A DNA stretch of 40,349 nt from the NCBI GenBank assembly GCA_028822675.1, contig JAPKDE010000003.1, positions 1 to 40,349 of the forward strand, written 5' to 3'. The position numbers and the translations under genes are program-made. A model generated the notes under the pieces. The model was not told the DNA's origin and did not search any database. It saw only the letters and a list, made by a program, of their open reading frames with translations. Positions 8,074 through 16,302 of the stretch are shown piece after piece; position 1 is the stretch's first letter; every line of letters begins with the position of its first letter. This DNA comes from Dehalococcoidia bacterium (GTDB lineage: Bacteria; Chloroflexota; Dehalococcoidia; UBA3495).

Positions 8074-8648
8074 TGGCCTCCGACCTCTGCTTGGTGTTTG
8101 GCGGTGTGCGGTCCGGAAAAAGCGCCTTTGCTGAGAGCAGAGTGGCGTCGTTGGGCCAACTCAATGGCGGTTCGATTTTATACGTGGCCACCGGCGTGGC
8201 GGTTGACGATGAAATGAAAGAACGCATCGAACGCCACCAACAAACTAGGCCAGCAGACTGGTCAACCCTTGAGGAACCCACCAGGCTGGCGGGGCGGATG
8301 ATTGGATTGCTGGGGCAAGAACCGAGCCCCGGAGCGGTGATCATAGACTCGATTGATGTCTGGGTTGCCAACTTATTGATGGAACACGAATCCAAGTCCA
8401 AGCAAGCCATGGAAGAGATTGTCATCGCCGAGACCGATAAATTATTGGTGCTGACTGCTATGTCTGACCAGGCGTTTGTCATGGTCAGCAGTGAAGTGGG
8501 TATGAGTCTGGTGCCTGCTGAACCCCTGGGCCGTCGCTTCCAAGACCTTTTGGGCACGGTCAACCAACGCATCGCCGCCACTGCCACGGAAGTGCACCTG
8601 GTGGTTGCGGGCATACCATTGGAAATAAAATCCGGAAACGGGGAGTAG
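8073..8648 (+). CDS. cobU: Adenosylcobinamide kinase / adenosylcobinamide-phosphate guanylyltransferase CobU
   Basis: 191-residue bifunctional enzyme that phosphorylates adenosylcobinamide and transfers GMP to it, activating the lower face for nucleotide-loop attachment. Walker A is GGVRSGKS (10-17). The YVATG strand and RIERHQQTRPADW segment near 50-60 carry the His/Arg pair typical of the guanylylation site. AVIIDSIDVWVANLL is the Walker B region, and a VSSEVGMSLVP motif follows near 149. It is coupled to cobQ by a one-base overlap. The next gene starts 5 bases downstream, with its ribosome-binding site GGGGAG lying inside the last codons of cobU. Confidence 0.95.
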   Translation: MASDLCLVFGGVRSGKSAFAESRVASLGQLNGGSILYVATGVAVDDEMKERIERHQQTRPADWSTLEEPTRLAGRMIGLLGQEPSPGAVIIDSIDVWVANLLMEHESKSKQAMEEIVIAETDKLLVLTAMSDQAFVMVSSEVGMSLVPAEPLGRRFQDLLGTVNQRIAATATEVHLVVAGIPLEIKSGNGE

Positions 8649-8653
8649 AGCCC

Positions 8654-9601
8654 TTGGCAACTTCGCCATCAAACGATAACGGGCCAAATGGCAGCGCGCC
8701 AAACGGACACGAACCAGTGCTTTTGGGCACCGCCACTGTTCGCGCGCCCGGCGTCTGCGGTGAACTGGCCCAGGGCATCATCGACGGCAACCATTTTCTG
8801 GTGACCTGCCCAGTGGATTTCTACTCCAGAGTCAAAGTTGATATTTACTCGGGTGGCCACAGTATAGAAGTCCCGGAAAATTGCGAAAAGACCAGGGCTG
8901 CAGTCCGTCGCACGCTTTTGCAACTGAAAAATGCCAAAGTCCGTGCCAAGCTCACCATCAACAATCCCATTCCCCGTGGCAAGGGCATGGCCAGTAGCAG
9001 CGCTGACCTCGCGGCGGCGATCGCGGCCACCGGTCTGGCGTTGGGTCACGAGCTTACCTCCGAGCAGATCGCTAATATCGCCCTGTCCATTGAACCCACT
9101 GACGGCGTCATGATTCCCGGCGTGGCCCTTTTTGACCACCGTGCCGGGACCATTCACGAGAGCCTGGGCCCGCCTCCGCCCATGGAGATAGTGGCCCTAG
9201 ACCTAGGCGGTACGGTGGACACCGTGCAGTTCAACATGGTCGACCGCTTCCAACGCTGGAAGGCCGTCAACGAACAGACGACCGAAGCCCTGCGCTTGCT
9301 GCGAAAGGGGATTGCCGAACAAGACCCGGTTCTGGTGGGGCAGGGAGCCAGTATCAGCGCCGAAGCCAGCCAAATAGTGCTCTCCAAGCCACGTATTGGC
9401 GAAGTCAAAGCTTTTGCAGAGTCGGTTGGCGCAGTGGGAATCAATGTTGGCCACAGCGGCACCATTATGGGTGTGCTGCTGGATGCCCGTGAACGTCGCG
9501 GCGCATCGACCTTTCACAAGGCTAGAGAGGCATTCCCGGACGCCAACGAGGTTTATCATTTCCGACTAATGGGCGGCGGAGTCCAGCAGGTGAAAACCTG
9601 A
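8654..9601 (+). CDS. GHMP kinase, L-threonine kinase (PduX-like)
   Basis: 315-residue GHMP-superfamily kinase. The motif APGVCGELAQG (31-41) matches the PGSCGEL-QG signature of PduX-type L-threonine kinases, and the ATP loop is PRGKGMASSSADLA (107-120). The C-terminal GHSGTIMGVLLD motif is also typical. PduX phosphorylates L-threonine to the precursor of the aminopropanol linker of cobalamin, which fits its place directly after cobQ and cobU. The first 25 residues are an Asn/Pro/Gly-rich, probably unstructured extension. The start is TTG, supported by GGGGAG 8 bases upstream; no ATG is available before the conserved core. Kinase identity is strong; threonine as substrate is inferred from motif plus context. 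Confidence 0.85.
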   Translation: MATSPSNDNGPNGSAPNGHEPVLLGTATVRAPGVCGELAQGIIDGNHFLVTCPVDFYSRVKVDIYSGGHSIEVPENCEKTRAAVRRTLLQLKNAKVRAKLTINNPIPRGKGMASSSADLAAAIAATGLALGHELTSEQIANIALSIEPTDGVMIPGVALFDHRAGTIHESLGPPPPMEIVALDLGGTVDTVQFNMVDRFQRWKAVNEQTTEALRLLRKGIAEQDPVLVGQGASISAEASQIVLSKPRIGEVKAFAESVGAVGINVGHSGTIMGVLLDARERRGASTFHKAREAFPDANEVYHFRLMGGGVQQVKT

Positions 9602-9644
9602 CCCGCCGAATTCTAATCAGCACCAATAAACAATAAGGACCAAG

Positions 9645-10724
9645 ATGGCAGAATACAAAATAGCAGTGATTCCCGGCGATGGCGTTGGTCTAGAAGTCAT
9701 CGACGAAGGCAGAAAAGCCCTTGAGGCCGTGGCCAGTGTCACCGACGGACTCAGCTTTCAGTTCTCCGAGTTCCCCTGGGGCTCGGAGTACTACCGTGAG
9801 ACCGGCAACCTCATGCCTGAAGACGGTATTGAGACGCTGAAAGCCTTTGACACCATCTTGTTCGGTGCCGTTGGTGACCCCAACATTCCCGACCACATCA
9901 CCCTGCATGGCCTGTTGTTGCCCATGCGGCGTAGCTTTGACCAAGGCGTTTGTATCCGCCCAGCCTATCTCCATCCAGGCGTGGAATCGCCACTGACCGG
10001 CAAAAAGGCCGGTGACATCGATATGGTCATCTTCAGGGAGAACACCGAGGGCGAATACGCTCCTGTGGGTGGACGCCTATACGCTGGGACAGCCCATGAG
10101 ACGGTGGTCCAGACCAACATGTTCACCCGCCGAGGCACGGAGCGCATCATCCGGGCCGCGTTCGAGTACTGCGACCGGCGCAACAAGCCCAAAGGCAAGA
10201 AAGTAACCTCGGTGACCAAGTCCAACGCTCAGTCGTTCGGCATGGTCTTCTGGGATGAAGTATTTACTGAAGTGGCGGCCGATTTCCCGCATATCGAGAC
10301 AGAATCGCTGTTGGTTGACCGAGCCTGCATGGACTTGGTCCGCTGGCCTGAAGACTTTGACGTCATGGTGGCGTCCAACCTATTCGCCGACATCCTGTCA
10401 GACATCGCAGCGGTTGTGACTGGCAGTATGGGTCTGGCGCCCAGCGCCAACATCAACCCCGATCATGAATTCCCGTCCCTGTTCGAACCAGTGCACGGCG
10501 CGGCGTTCGACATCATGGGCAAGGGAATCGCCAATCCGTTGGCAACCGTTTCCGCCGTGGCCATGATGCTTGATCACTTCGGCGAGCAGGCAGCGGCCGA
10601 GCGTGTGGACAAGGCAGTGGCCAAATGCCTGGAACAACGCACAATACTGACCGTAGACCTGGGCGGCACCGCCTCCACCTCCGAGATGGGAGACGAGGCT
10701 GCACGGCTAATCCGCGAGGGCTAA
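9645..10724 (+). CDS. Isocitrate/isopropylmalate dehydrogenase family, tartrate or D-malate dehydrogenase type
   Basis: 359-residue NAD-dependent beta-decarboxylating dehydrogenase. It begins with AVIPGDGVGLEV and contains GAVGDPNIPDHITLHGLLLPMRRSFDQ. The GDP-x2-PDH and LPMRR-x-FDQ features mark the tartrate/D-malate dehydrogenase branch rather than LeuB. The catalytic Tyr region FRENTEGEYAPVGG and Lys region SVTKSNAQSFG are intact, as are the metal ligands in ASNLFADILSDIAA. Likely reaction: oxidation of a 2-hydroxy dicarboxylate (D-malate or tartrate) with or without decarboxylation. AAGGACC precedes the ATG. It continues the plus-strand operon 43 bases after the threonine kinase, but its functional link to cobalamin is not obvious. 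Confidence 0.88.
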   Translation: MAEYKIAVIPGDGVGLEVIDEGRKALEAVASVTDGLSFQFSEFPWGSEYYRETGNLMPEDGIETLKAFDTILFGAVGDPNIPDHITLHGLLLPMRRSFDQGVCIRPAYLHPGVESPLTGKKAGDIDMVIFRENTEGEYAPVGGRLYAGTAHETVVQTNMFTRRGTERIIRAAFEYCDRRNKPKGKKVTSVTKSNAQSFGMVFWDEVFTEVAADFPHIETESLLVDRACMDLVRWPEDFDVMVASNLFADILSDIAAVVTGSMGLAPSANINPDHEFPSLFEPVHGAAFDIMGKGIANPLATVSAVAMMLDHFGEQAAAERVDKAVAKCLEQRTILTVDLGGTASTSEMGDEAARLIREG

Positions 10725-10776
10725 AACAATTAGGTTTCTAAAAATCACCCGTAGACAATAAATTGGGAGAAGACAG

Positions 10777-11574
10777 ATGCCATACGTAGACCATTCAGGT
10801 GTAAAAATTCACTACCACGTTGAGGGAGACGGTCCTCCCCTAGTGATTCAACACGGGTTAACCAGCAGCCTGCAAAACTGGTACGCCTACGGCTATGTCG
10901 AGGAACTCAAAAAGGACTATCAGTTGATACTGGTGGACGCTCGCGGTCATGGCCGCAGCGACAAACCCCACGACCCGGCAGCTTACGACTTGGAACTCAG
11001 GGTCAGCGACATTTTGGCAGTTATGGACGACGTAGGCGTGGATAAGGCGCACTATTTGGGTTATTCCATGGGTGGGCGCATCGGTTTTGGTCTGGTGAAA
11101 CACGCACTGGGCCGGTTCCATTCGTTCGCCATCGGCGGCATGGGCGCTCACGTAGCCAACACCGATACCCCGCCCGAGAGCAGGATTGGTGTGCTTCGGC
11201 AGGGAATTGAAGCCTATGTGGCCAACGCTGAAGCCAACGAAGGCTTCAACGAAGGCCACATGGAAGCGGGACGGAAAGCAAGGTTGTTGGAGAATGACGC
11301 CGAAGCTCTGATCGCAGCTACTCTTGCGCCGATGGGCACAGACGGCATTGAAGAATTGCTGCCTGGTCTAAATCTGCCTTTCTTGATTTACTGCGGTGAT
11401 GCTGATGGGTTCTACCCGGCTGCCAAGGCCTCAGCGGAGGCGATACCGGGTTGCGTGTTTGTGACGCTGCCAGGTCTGAACCACGGCGAGGCGTCCCGGT
11501 CCAGTGAGCCGGTGCTGCCTCACCTGACTAAGTTCCTCAAAGAAGCGGCCAATAAAGTCGGCGCTGGGGCTTAG
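10777..11574 (+). CDS. Alpha/beta hydrolase
   Basis: 265-residue alpha/beta-hydrolase-fold enzyme. Oxyanion-hole segment VIQHGLTSS lies near 24-32, DARGHGRSDKP near 54-64. Nucleophile elbow GYSMGG has Ser97, the acid is probably D208 in YCGDADGFYP, and the catalytic His is H236 in LPGLNHGE. There is no signal peptide, so it is cytosolic. It resembles the esterase / lactonase / C-C hydrolase group (3-oxoadipate enol-lactonase-like) in length and layout, but the substrate cannot be assigned. GGGAGAAG lies 6 bases before the ATG. It lies between the dehydrogenase and the Gfo/Idh gene with gaps of 52 and 44 bases. Confidence 0.88.
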   Translation: MPYVDHSGVKIHYHVEGDGPPLVIQHGLTSSLQNWYAYGYVEELKKDYQLILVDARGHGRSDKPHDPAAYDLELRVSDILAVMDDVGVDKAHYLGYSMGGRIGFGLVKHALGRFHSFAIGGMGAHVANTDTPPESRIGVLRQGIEAYVANAEANEGFNEGHMEAGRKARLLENDAEALIAATLAPMGTDGIEELLPGLNLPFLIYCGDADGFYPAAKASAEAIPGCVFVTLPGLNHGEASRSSEPVLPHLTKFLKEAANKVGAGA

Positions 11575-11618
11575 CGGTCTCGAACAATCTGGGAATAATT
11601 AACTGAAGGGGTGCTGGT

Positions 11619-12662
11619 TTGGCCATTGGGTGGGGATTTATAGGAACAGGGAATTATCCCAATTCCCGGATCGCGCCGGCCGCCGCACTGGCTGAGAACA
11701 CTTCAATCGTCGCCGCTTACAGCAGGGACCAACAGCGGGCGGATGCCTTCGCCAAGACCCACGGCGCAGACGCTGCCTACACCTCGGTCGAGGCATTGCT
11801 GGCTGATTCTAGAGTCGATGTAGTATTCATCGCCTCCCCCAATAATCTCCACGCTGAATTCACCAAGCTAGCCGCCAAGGCTGGGAAGCACGTCTTGGTT
11901 GAGAAGCCAATGGCCACGACTGTCAGCGATTGCGTGGACATGATCAAGGCCTGTAAAGCCAACGGAGTCAAATTGGGAGTTGGCTTCCAACTTAGACACC
12001 ATCCGGGTCACATTGAGGCCAACAGGCTGATACGTGAGGGCGCACTGGGGCGCGTGGCGATGGCCCAGGGTCTGATCGGTTCTGGCACCAGAGGAGAGTT
12101 GCAGCGCGAGCTACGCTCGGGCCTGAGGGAGTGGTGGGAGTCTCCGGAAATGGTTGGCAACTCCAGCACCATGATTGGCTCCGGGGTTCACTGCGTGGAC
12201 GACCTAGAATTCGTAATCGGCCAGACAGTGGTAGAAGTGGCGGCAATCACCGACGGCCAGACGGCTGAGTCACCGTTGGAAAACATGGTGTCTTTGTCAC
12301 TGCGGTTCAGCGGTGGCGCCATTGGGGCAATGTGCTGTGGAAACAAAATGCCGGACGCCTTGAACGACGTGACGATTTACGGCAGCGACGGCCGGGTCAT
12401 ACTGAAAGATTCTTCCAGGCCGGCGTTTGGCGGCAGTTTGGAGGTAATCAGCGAGACTGTGAATAACACGGTTGATTACGAGCCGGACGCCCTGTCTCTA
12501 GCCAAGTGGCAGATAGAGGGTTTCAACCGGGCCATTGCCAACGATGAAGAACCGCAGGCTTCTGGGTTGGACGGCCTCAGATCGGTGCAAATCACCGAGG
12601 CCATGATTGAGTCGGTCAAAACGGGCCGAACGGTCAAAGTAGAGCCGATCCACATTAGCTAA
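11619..12662 (+). CDS. Gfo/Idh/MocA family oxidoreductase
   Basis: 347-residue NAD(P)-dependent oxidoreductase. The Rossmann motif GFIGTGNY is at 6-13. The family EKP motif is at 95-97 (HVLVEKPMATT), with the second-domain strand GVGFQLRHHPGH following. Family members oxidise or reduce sugars, inositols and related cyclitols. The start codon is TTG, supported by GAAGGGG about 11 bases upstream; the next in-frame ATG would delete the Rossmann strand. It is the last gene of the plus-strand run that begins at 5837. A short hairpin follows at 12676-12690 before the convergent gene. Confidence 0.88.
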   Translation: MAIGWGFIGTGNYPNSRIAPAAALAENTSIVAAYSRDQQRADAFAKTHGADAAYTSVEALLADSRVDVVFIASPNNLHAEFTKLAAKAGKHVLVEKPMATTVSDCVDMIKACKANGVKLGVGFQLRHHPGHIEANRLIREGALGRVAMAQGLIGSGTRGELQRELRSGLREWWESPEMVGNSSTMIGSGVHCVDDLEFVIGQTVVEVAAITDGQTAESPLENMVSLSLRFSGGAIGAMCCGNKMPDALNDVTIYGSDGRVILKDSSRPAFGGSLEVISETVNNTVDYEPDALSLAKWQIEGFNRAIANDEEPQASGLDGLRSVQITEAMIESVKTGRTVKVEPIHIS

Positions 12663-12675
12663 TCTGGGAAGCTGT

Positions 12676-12690
12676 GGCTCACCGTGAGCC
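12676..12690. repeat. Short hairpin between convergent genes
   Basis: GGCTCA-CCG-TGAGCC lies 14 bases after the Gfo/Idh stop. The stem is 6 bp and no T-run follows, so it is at most a weak terminator for either strand. Confidence 0.3.
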
Positions 12691-12699
12691 TAATCTGAC

Positions 12700-13323
12700 C
12701 TAGGTTGAACCCAACACCACGCTGACCATTCGCTTCTCCAGCGCTTGGCCCAACTGCTCAACGGGCCTAAGTCGGTCATGGTCACCAACGGCCCCGATGA
12801 AGACCACTCCCAACAAGCGTCCCACTCTGAAGTCCACCACGGTGGAAGAGATTAGACCATTGGTTCCCCCCTGCAATACGTGCAGGCCCACAGCCTCGTC
12901 GAAGAACCCCTGCGGCTCTAGCCTGGTGGCCGAGACCAATTGATGTCCCGGTCCCGAGCTTTCACCGATCTGGTCTTCAAAGTCCTTCAGGAAGATGTCG
13001 TGCATCCAGTAATGAACCGAATCAGGGGAGTCGAACAAATGGACCACTGAAGCTGCCATGAAGTCGAAACCGTCGGACATCGCCATGTTGGAAGTGGGTC
13101 CAAGCTCCCGCATCACGCCTGTGACGCGTCCGGCGTCAGAGAAACGGTCTGCAGTACTGCCTTCAAAGCCGTTTTCGGCCAGAGTGGCGTTATCCAAAGA
13201 ACCTTCACGGATAACCTGGTGTCCTTGGAAAAACTCTGGGAACCCAGTCTTCTCCAGAACCATTAAATCCAGGGCTCTTTCTCCCACGCTGTAGGTCGCC
13301 CGGTCAATCGAGAAACTTGTCAA
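12700..13323 (-). CDS. Hypothetical protein (207 aa)
   Basis: Not recognised. 207 residues, mixed alpha/beta. The C-terminal half contains a repeated strand pattern (STVVDFRVGRLLGVVFIGA, then a helix DRLRPVEQLGQALEKRMV). This resembles the tail of some secreted or lipoprotein-type domains, yet no signal peptide or lipobox is visible at this N-terminus, so the protein may have lost it or be cytosolic. The frame is open from 13362, but the TTG at 13323 is preferred because AGGAGA lies 6 bases upstream. The coding nature is supported by an uninterrupted frame with amphipathic periodicity. It lies convergent to the Gfo/Idh gene and directly downstream of the large hairpin at 13370-13412. Confidence 0.65.
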   Translation of the reverse strand: MTSFSIDRATYSVGERALDLMVLEKTGFPEFFQGHQVIREGSLDNATLAENGFEGSTADRFSDAGRVTGVMRELGPTSNMAMSDGFDFMAASVVHLFDSPDSVHYWMHDIFLKDFEDQIGESSGPGHQLVSATRLEPQGFFDEAVGLHVLQGGTNGLISSTVVDFRVGRLLGVVFIGAVGDHDRLRPVEQLGQALEKRMVSVVLGST

Positions 13324-13369
13324 TCCGGTCTCCTGTATTTTCGGCGCGCCCGCCGGACGCAACCAACTT

Positions 13370-13420
13370 AATCGATGGCCTGAGCTTGAAGTTCTATCTC
13401 AGGCCATCGATTTTATTTCC
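13370..13420 (+). terminator. Strong 15-bp hairpin with plus-strand T tail
   Basis: AATCGATGGCCTGAG (13370-13384) is exactly complementary to 13398-13412, loop 13 bases, followed on the plus strand by TTTTATTT. On the minus strand the tail is only ATTAAG. The strand with a good terminator is thus opposite to both flanking genes. It could end plus-strand readthrough from the 5837-12662 operon, or act as a hairpin between the two minus-strand genes. Confidence 0.6.
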
Positions 13421-13456
13421 TAGGGCTTTAACTTTAACCTAGGGCGTTAGCTTTAA
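13419..13456. repeat. Tandem 19-bp repeat, two copies
   Basis: Copies at 13419-13437 and 13438-13456 begin CCTAGGG and end CTTTAA, with two mismatches. They lie just after the hairpin, at the 3' end of the propeller gene (stop at 13462). Confidence 0.7.
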
Positions 13457-13461
13457 ATTGT

Positions 13462-14520
13462 CTAACCGCAGACCATTGGGTAAACGTGCAGATGGCGGGT
13501 CGCCTCTGCCGGGGTCCTGCTCTTGCTCCAATTCGACCCGCCGTCGGCGCTGCTGTAGACCTCACCGCTGTAGGCGGCGCAATAGATGTGGTCCGGAGCG
13601 GCGGCATCAATGGCAATTGCCATCATACGGCCGGGCACAGTCTCGCCCAAGTCCAGACGGTCGTAAGTCTCACCGGCATCACGGCTGCGGTAGAGAGCGC
13701 CCTCTTGGACGGTATCTGCAGGTGCGGCACCACCACCGGCTCCGGCGGCCAGATAGATGGTCTTGGGGTCGCCCGGTGCAACGAGCAGGTCTCGGCAGTA
13801 CGAACCACCAGGGAACATGTCTTCAAATTGCACGTGCTCCCAGCGAACGCCTTTGTCCCGACTGCGGAACATGGCGGTCTGTGTGGCAATGTGCACTGTG
13901 CCCGGGGCGGCAGCACTGACCTGTACGTGGTGCAGGTCCAGAGTGTTGTTCTTGAGATACGGGCCGTCAATCATTGAGACCCAGGTCTCGCCACCGTCAC
14001 GGCTGGCCAAGAGGCCGCCAACTTCTATGGCTGCGTAGATGTCGTTGGGGTCAGACGGGTCAAATGCCATGCCAATGACCCGCTTGGCAGTTGGCATCAT
14101 ATACGTAGTGATGTAAGGATAAATAACCCCGCTGGTGTCCATCATCTTCCAGGTGTCGCCACCGTCTTGGGAGCGGGAGATGGAGCAGGGTTCGTATCCG
14201 GCTAAAATCACGTTGGGGTTATCGGGGTGGATGATGAGTGACCAGACCTCGTTTCCGGGGGCTGCGTCATTCAGCGCCTCCCAAGTCTCGCCGCGATCCT
14301 TGGAGCGGTAAACGCCCTTGTCGGTGCCTGCGAAAACTATTTTGGGGTCATCTGGTCGGATGGCTAATGCACGTACTTGGGCTTGATCTGGAAGGCCTTT
14401 GGAGACGTCGGTCCATTCTTCTTCGCCGTCAGCGCGGCGGACTAAACCGCCTTCTCCAATGTAGTCGCCCTCTCCGCCAAGGCCAATATATACGTAAGTC
14501 CGGTGGTTTGTTGCTACCAT
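13462..14520 (-). CDS. BNR/Asp-box beta-propeller protein (sialidase / Ycf48-like fold)
   Basis: 352-residue propeller. Asp-box motifs (S-x-D-x-G-x-T/x-W) recur at SKDRGETW, SQDGGDTW, SRDGGETW, SRDKGVRW, SRDAGETY and SADGGSNW, giving about six blades. Such proteins are often annotated as exo-sialidase or photosynthesis-assembly-like; Asp boxes are structural and do not prove sialidase activity, and the sialidase Arg triad cannot be recognised. There is no signal peptide (start MVATNHRTYVYIG). GGAGG lies 7 bases before the ATG. It is transcribed divergently from the CoA-transferase genes. Confidence 0.8.
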   Translation of the reverse strand: MVATNHRTYVYIGLGGEGDYIGEGGLVRRADGEEEWTDVSKGLPDQAQVRALAIRPDDPKIVFAGTDKGVYRSKDRGETWEALNDAAPGNEVWSLIIHPDNPNVILAGYEPCSISRSQDGGDTWKMMDTSGVIYPYITTYMMPTAKRVIGMAFDPSDPNDIYAAIEVGGLLASRDGGETWVSMIDGPYLKNNTLDLHHVQVSAAAPGTVHIATQTAMFRSRDKGVRWEHVQFEDMFPGGSYCRDLLVAPGDPKTIYLAAGAGGGAAPADTVQEGALYRSRDAGETYDRLDLGETVPGRMMAIAIDAAAPDHIYCAAYSGEVYSSADGGSNWSKSRTPAEATRHLHVYPMVCG

Positions 14521-14550
14521 AAATGTACCTCCAGCCTTAATCCTGTTCGA

Positions 14551-14588
14551 GATTAAGATACACGAAATCCTGGGATTATCAATCCCGG
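14551..14588 (-). promoter_or_regulatory. Possible promoter and palindromic operator for the propeller gene
   Basis: On the minus strand TTGATA, a 16-base spacer and TATCTT lie about 35-65 bases before the ATG at 14520. The -35 overlaps the perfect inverted repeat GGGATT-ATC-AATCCC (14572-14586), which may bind a regulator. The promoter match is moderate. Confidence 0.35.
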
Positions 14589-14781
14589 CACTGTCTCAAA
14601 ATAGCCCCAAAAACACTGATCCGAATGCGGAATACTATTGATACGAGCCTTGGTCTAGCGCGACACACCAGTCTGCGGTAGTATTTAACACGCCAGCTAA
14701 GGGCCTGTTGTATGCGGCCGAGAGCCAATGACAACTGACGAATTAGACCCCGTTTCTTAAAGCCGAAGTTTAAAGGTATTC

Positions 14782-15480
14782 ATGAAGAACAAGATTTTTA
14801 AAACCATGGACGATGCCGTAGCGGACATCCCAGACGGCGTCACAATACTCAGCCCCGGATTCAGCGGCGTGGGCGTGCCTAGGAACCTGCTAGCTGCTTT
14901 AAATCGTCAGGGTGCCAAGGGCCTCACCGGCGTTTCCAATAACGCTGGGACAGTAGATGAAAATATCGACATTGGCACGTTGGTTGAAAACGGACAGATG
15001 AAGAAAATGATCTGTGCCTTCACCGCGTCCACTCACCCGTCCCAGGTCACACCGTTCACGCGAATGTACAACGACGATGAAATCGAGGCCGAGTTGGTGC
15101 CCCAGGGCACCCTGGCCGAGCGACTTCGCAGCGCTGCTGCCGGAATTGGTGGGTTCTTCACTCCAACGTCAGTGGGTACTGAACTGGCAGAGGGAAAAGA
15201 ACACCGCGAGATCAACGGTCGCATGCACGTTCTGGAATATCCATTGCCCGGTGACTACGCCTTAATCCGCTGTTGGAAGGCTGACACCGCCGGTAACTTG
15301 GTTTTCAGGCTGACCCAGCGTAACTTCAACCCACTGATGGCCATGGCGGCCAAGGTGACCATCGTTGAGGTGGAAGAGGACATTGTCGAGGCAGGTGAAC
15401 TTGACCCCGATTTGATTCACGTTTCGGGAATCTACGTTGACCGATTGGTGAAAATACCCGCAGACGGTATTTGGATTTAA
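14782..15480 (+). CDS. 3-oxoacid CoA-transferase subunit A (family I)
   Basis: 232-residue alpha subunit of a family I CoA-transferase, which moves CoA between succinyl-CoA and a 3-oxoacid or similar carboxylate. It starts KIFKTMDDAVADIPDGVTILSPGFSGVGVPRNLL. The family's GGF region appears as GFSGVGVP, and LVPQGTLAERLRSAAAGIGGFFTPTSVGT is the central motif. It pairs with subunit B, which starts 64 bases downstream. AAAGG lies 5 bases before the ATG. The upstream 260 bases are shared with the divergent propeller gene. The acyl substrate is not determined. Confidence 0.92.
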   Translation: MKNKIFKTMDDAVADIPDGVTILSPGFSGVGVPRNLLAALNRQGAKGLTGVSNNAGTVDENIDIGTLVENGQMKKMICAFTASTHPSQVTPFTRMYNDDEIEAELVPQGTLAERLRSAAAGIGGFFTPTSVGTELAEGKEHREINGRMHVLEYPLPGDYALIRCWKADTAGNLVFRLTQRNFNPLMAMAAKVTIVEVEEDIVEAGELDPDLIHVSGIYVDRLVKIPADGIWI

Positions 15481-15544
15481 TAAGCTGGATCTAAAAAGCT
15501 AGTAGCTTTCAGAAAATGCTGACGGCTTAAATACGGAGATAACA

Positions 15545-16219
15545 ATGGCTGAAAAAGTTAAATTGGAACGTCAGGCAATGTGTGACCGCCTGGCCATGGA
15601 ATTTCAAGACGGTTGGATCGTAAACCTGGGCGTGGGTATGCCCACCCTGTGTTCCAACTACTCAGATTCTAGCCGGGAGATAATCAACCACGCCGAGAAT
15701 GGTGTGATTGGTTACGGCCCGCTGGCCAAAGAAGGCGAGGAAGACCGCCATCTGGTCAACGCCGGCGGACAGAAAGTTACGCCTCTGCCGGGTATGGCCT
15801 GCGTGCACCACGCCGACTCGTTCATGATGATTCGCGGTGGCATGATTGACGTGACCGTGATGGGTGCCTATGAGGTTGCCGAGAACGGTGACTTCGCTAA
15901 CTGGCGCATCCCCAGTCGCAAGGGCGGCGGTATCGGTGGCGCAATGGACCTGGCTGCCGGTGCCAAGCGCGTATTCATCGCCATGGAACACACCACCAGA
16001 GACGGCGGCCCCAAACTGCTGAACAAGTGCACCCTGCCCATCACCGCCCCCGGTGTGGTCAAGATGCTGGTAACTGACCTAGGCCTGTTTGAGATTACTC
16101 CAAAGGGATTCATGCTCGTGGAGCACGCTCCAGGCTGGACCGCCGACGAAATTCAGGAACTAACCGAGGCCAAACTAATCATTTCAGACGACCTGAAAGA
16201 GTTCCGCTTTAGGGCTTAG
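15545..16219 (+). CDS. 3-oxoacid CoA-transferase subunit B (family I)
   Basis: 224-residue beta subunit that carries the active-site glutamate. E51 in NHAENGVIGYGPL occupies the position of the glutamate that forms the gamma-glutamyl-CoA thioester (SENG-type motif). Other landmarks are VNLGVGMPTL at the start and the KGGGIGGAMDLAAGAKRVFIAMEHTTRDG block near 120-155, typical of AtoA/ScoB/PcaJ. CGGAG lies 7 bases before the ATG. With subunit A it forms a two-gene operon closed by the terminator at 16245-16279. Confidence 0.93.
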   Translation: MAEKVKLERQAMCDRLAMEFQDGWIVNLGVGMPTLCSNYSDSSREIINHAENGVIGYGPLAKEGEEDRHLVNAGGQKVTPLPGMACVHHADSFMMIRGGMIDVTVMGAYEVAENGDFANWRIPSRKGGGIGGAMDLAAGAKRVFIAMEHTTRDGGPKLLNKCTLPITAPGVVKMLVTDLGLFEITPKGFMLVEHAPGWTADEIQELTEAKLIISDDLKEFRFRA

Positions 16220-16244
16220 AAGATCCGCACTGAGTTTATGTAAG

Positions 16245-16279
16245 AAAAGGCCCGGCTGCAAAGAGCAGCCGGGCCTTTT
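16245..16279. terminator. Bidirectional intrinsic terminator
   Basis: AAAAGGCCCGGCTGC (16245-16259), a five-base loop and the exact reverse complement (16265-16279), with A-run on one side and T-run on the other. It closes both the CoA-transferase operon (plus) and the SDR gene (minus). Confidence 0.92.
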
Positions 16280-16302
16280 CTAATTGAGTCAAACTGCTTC
16301 GG

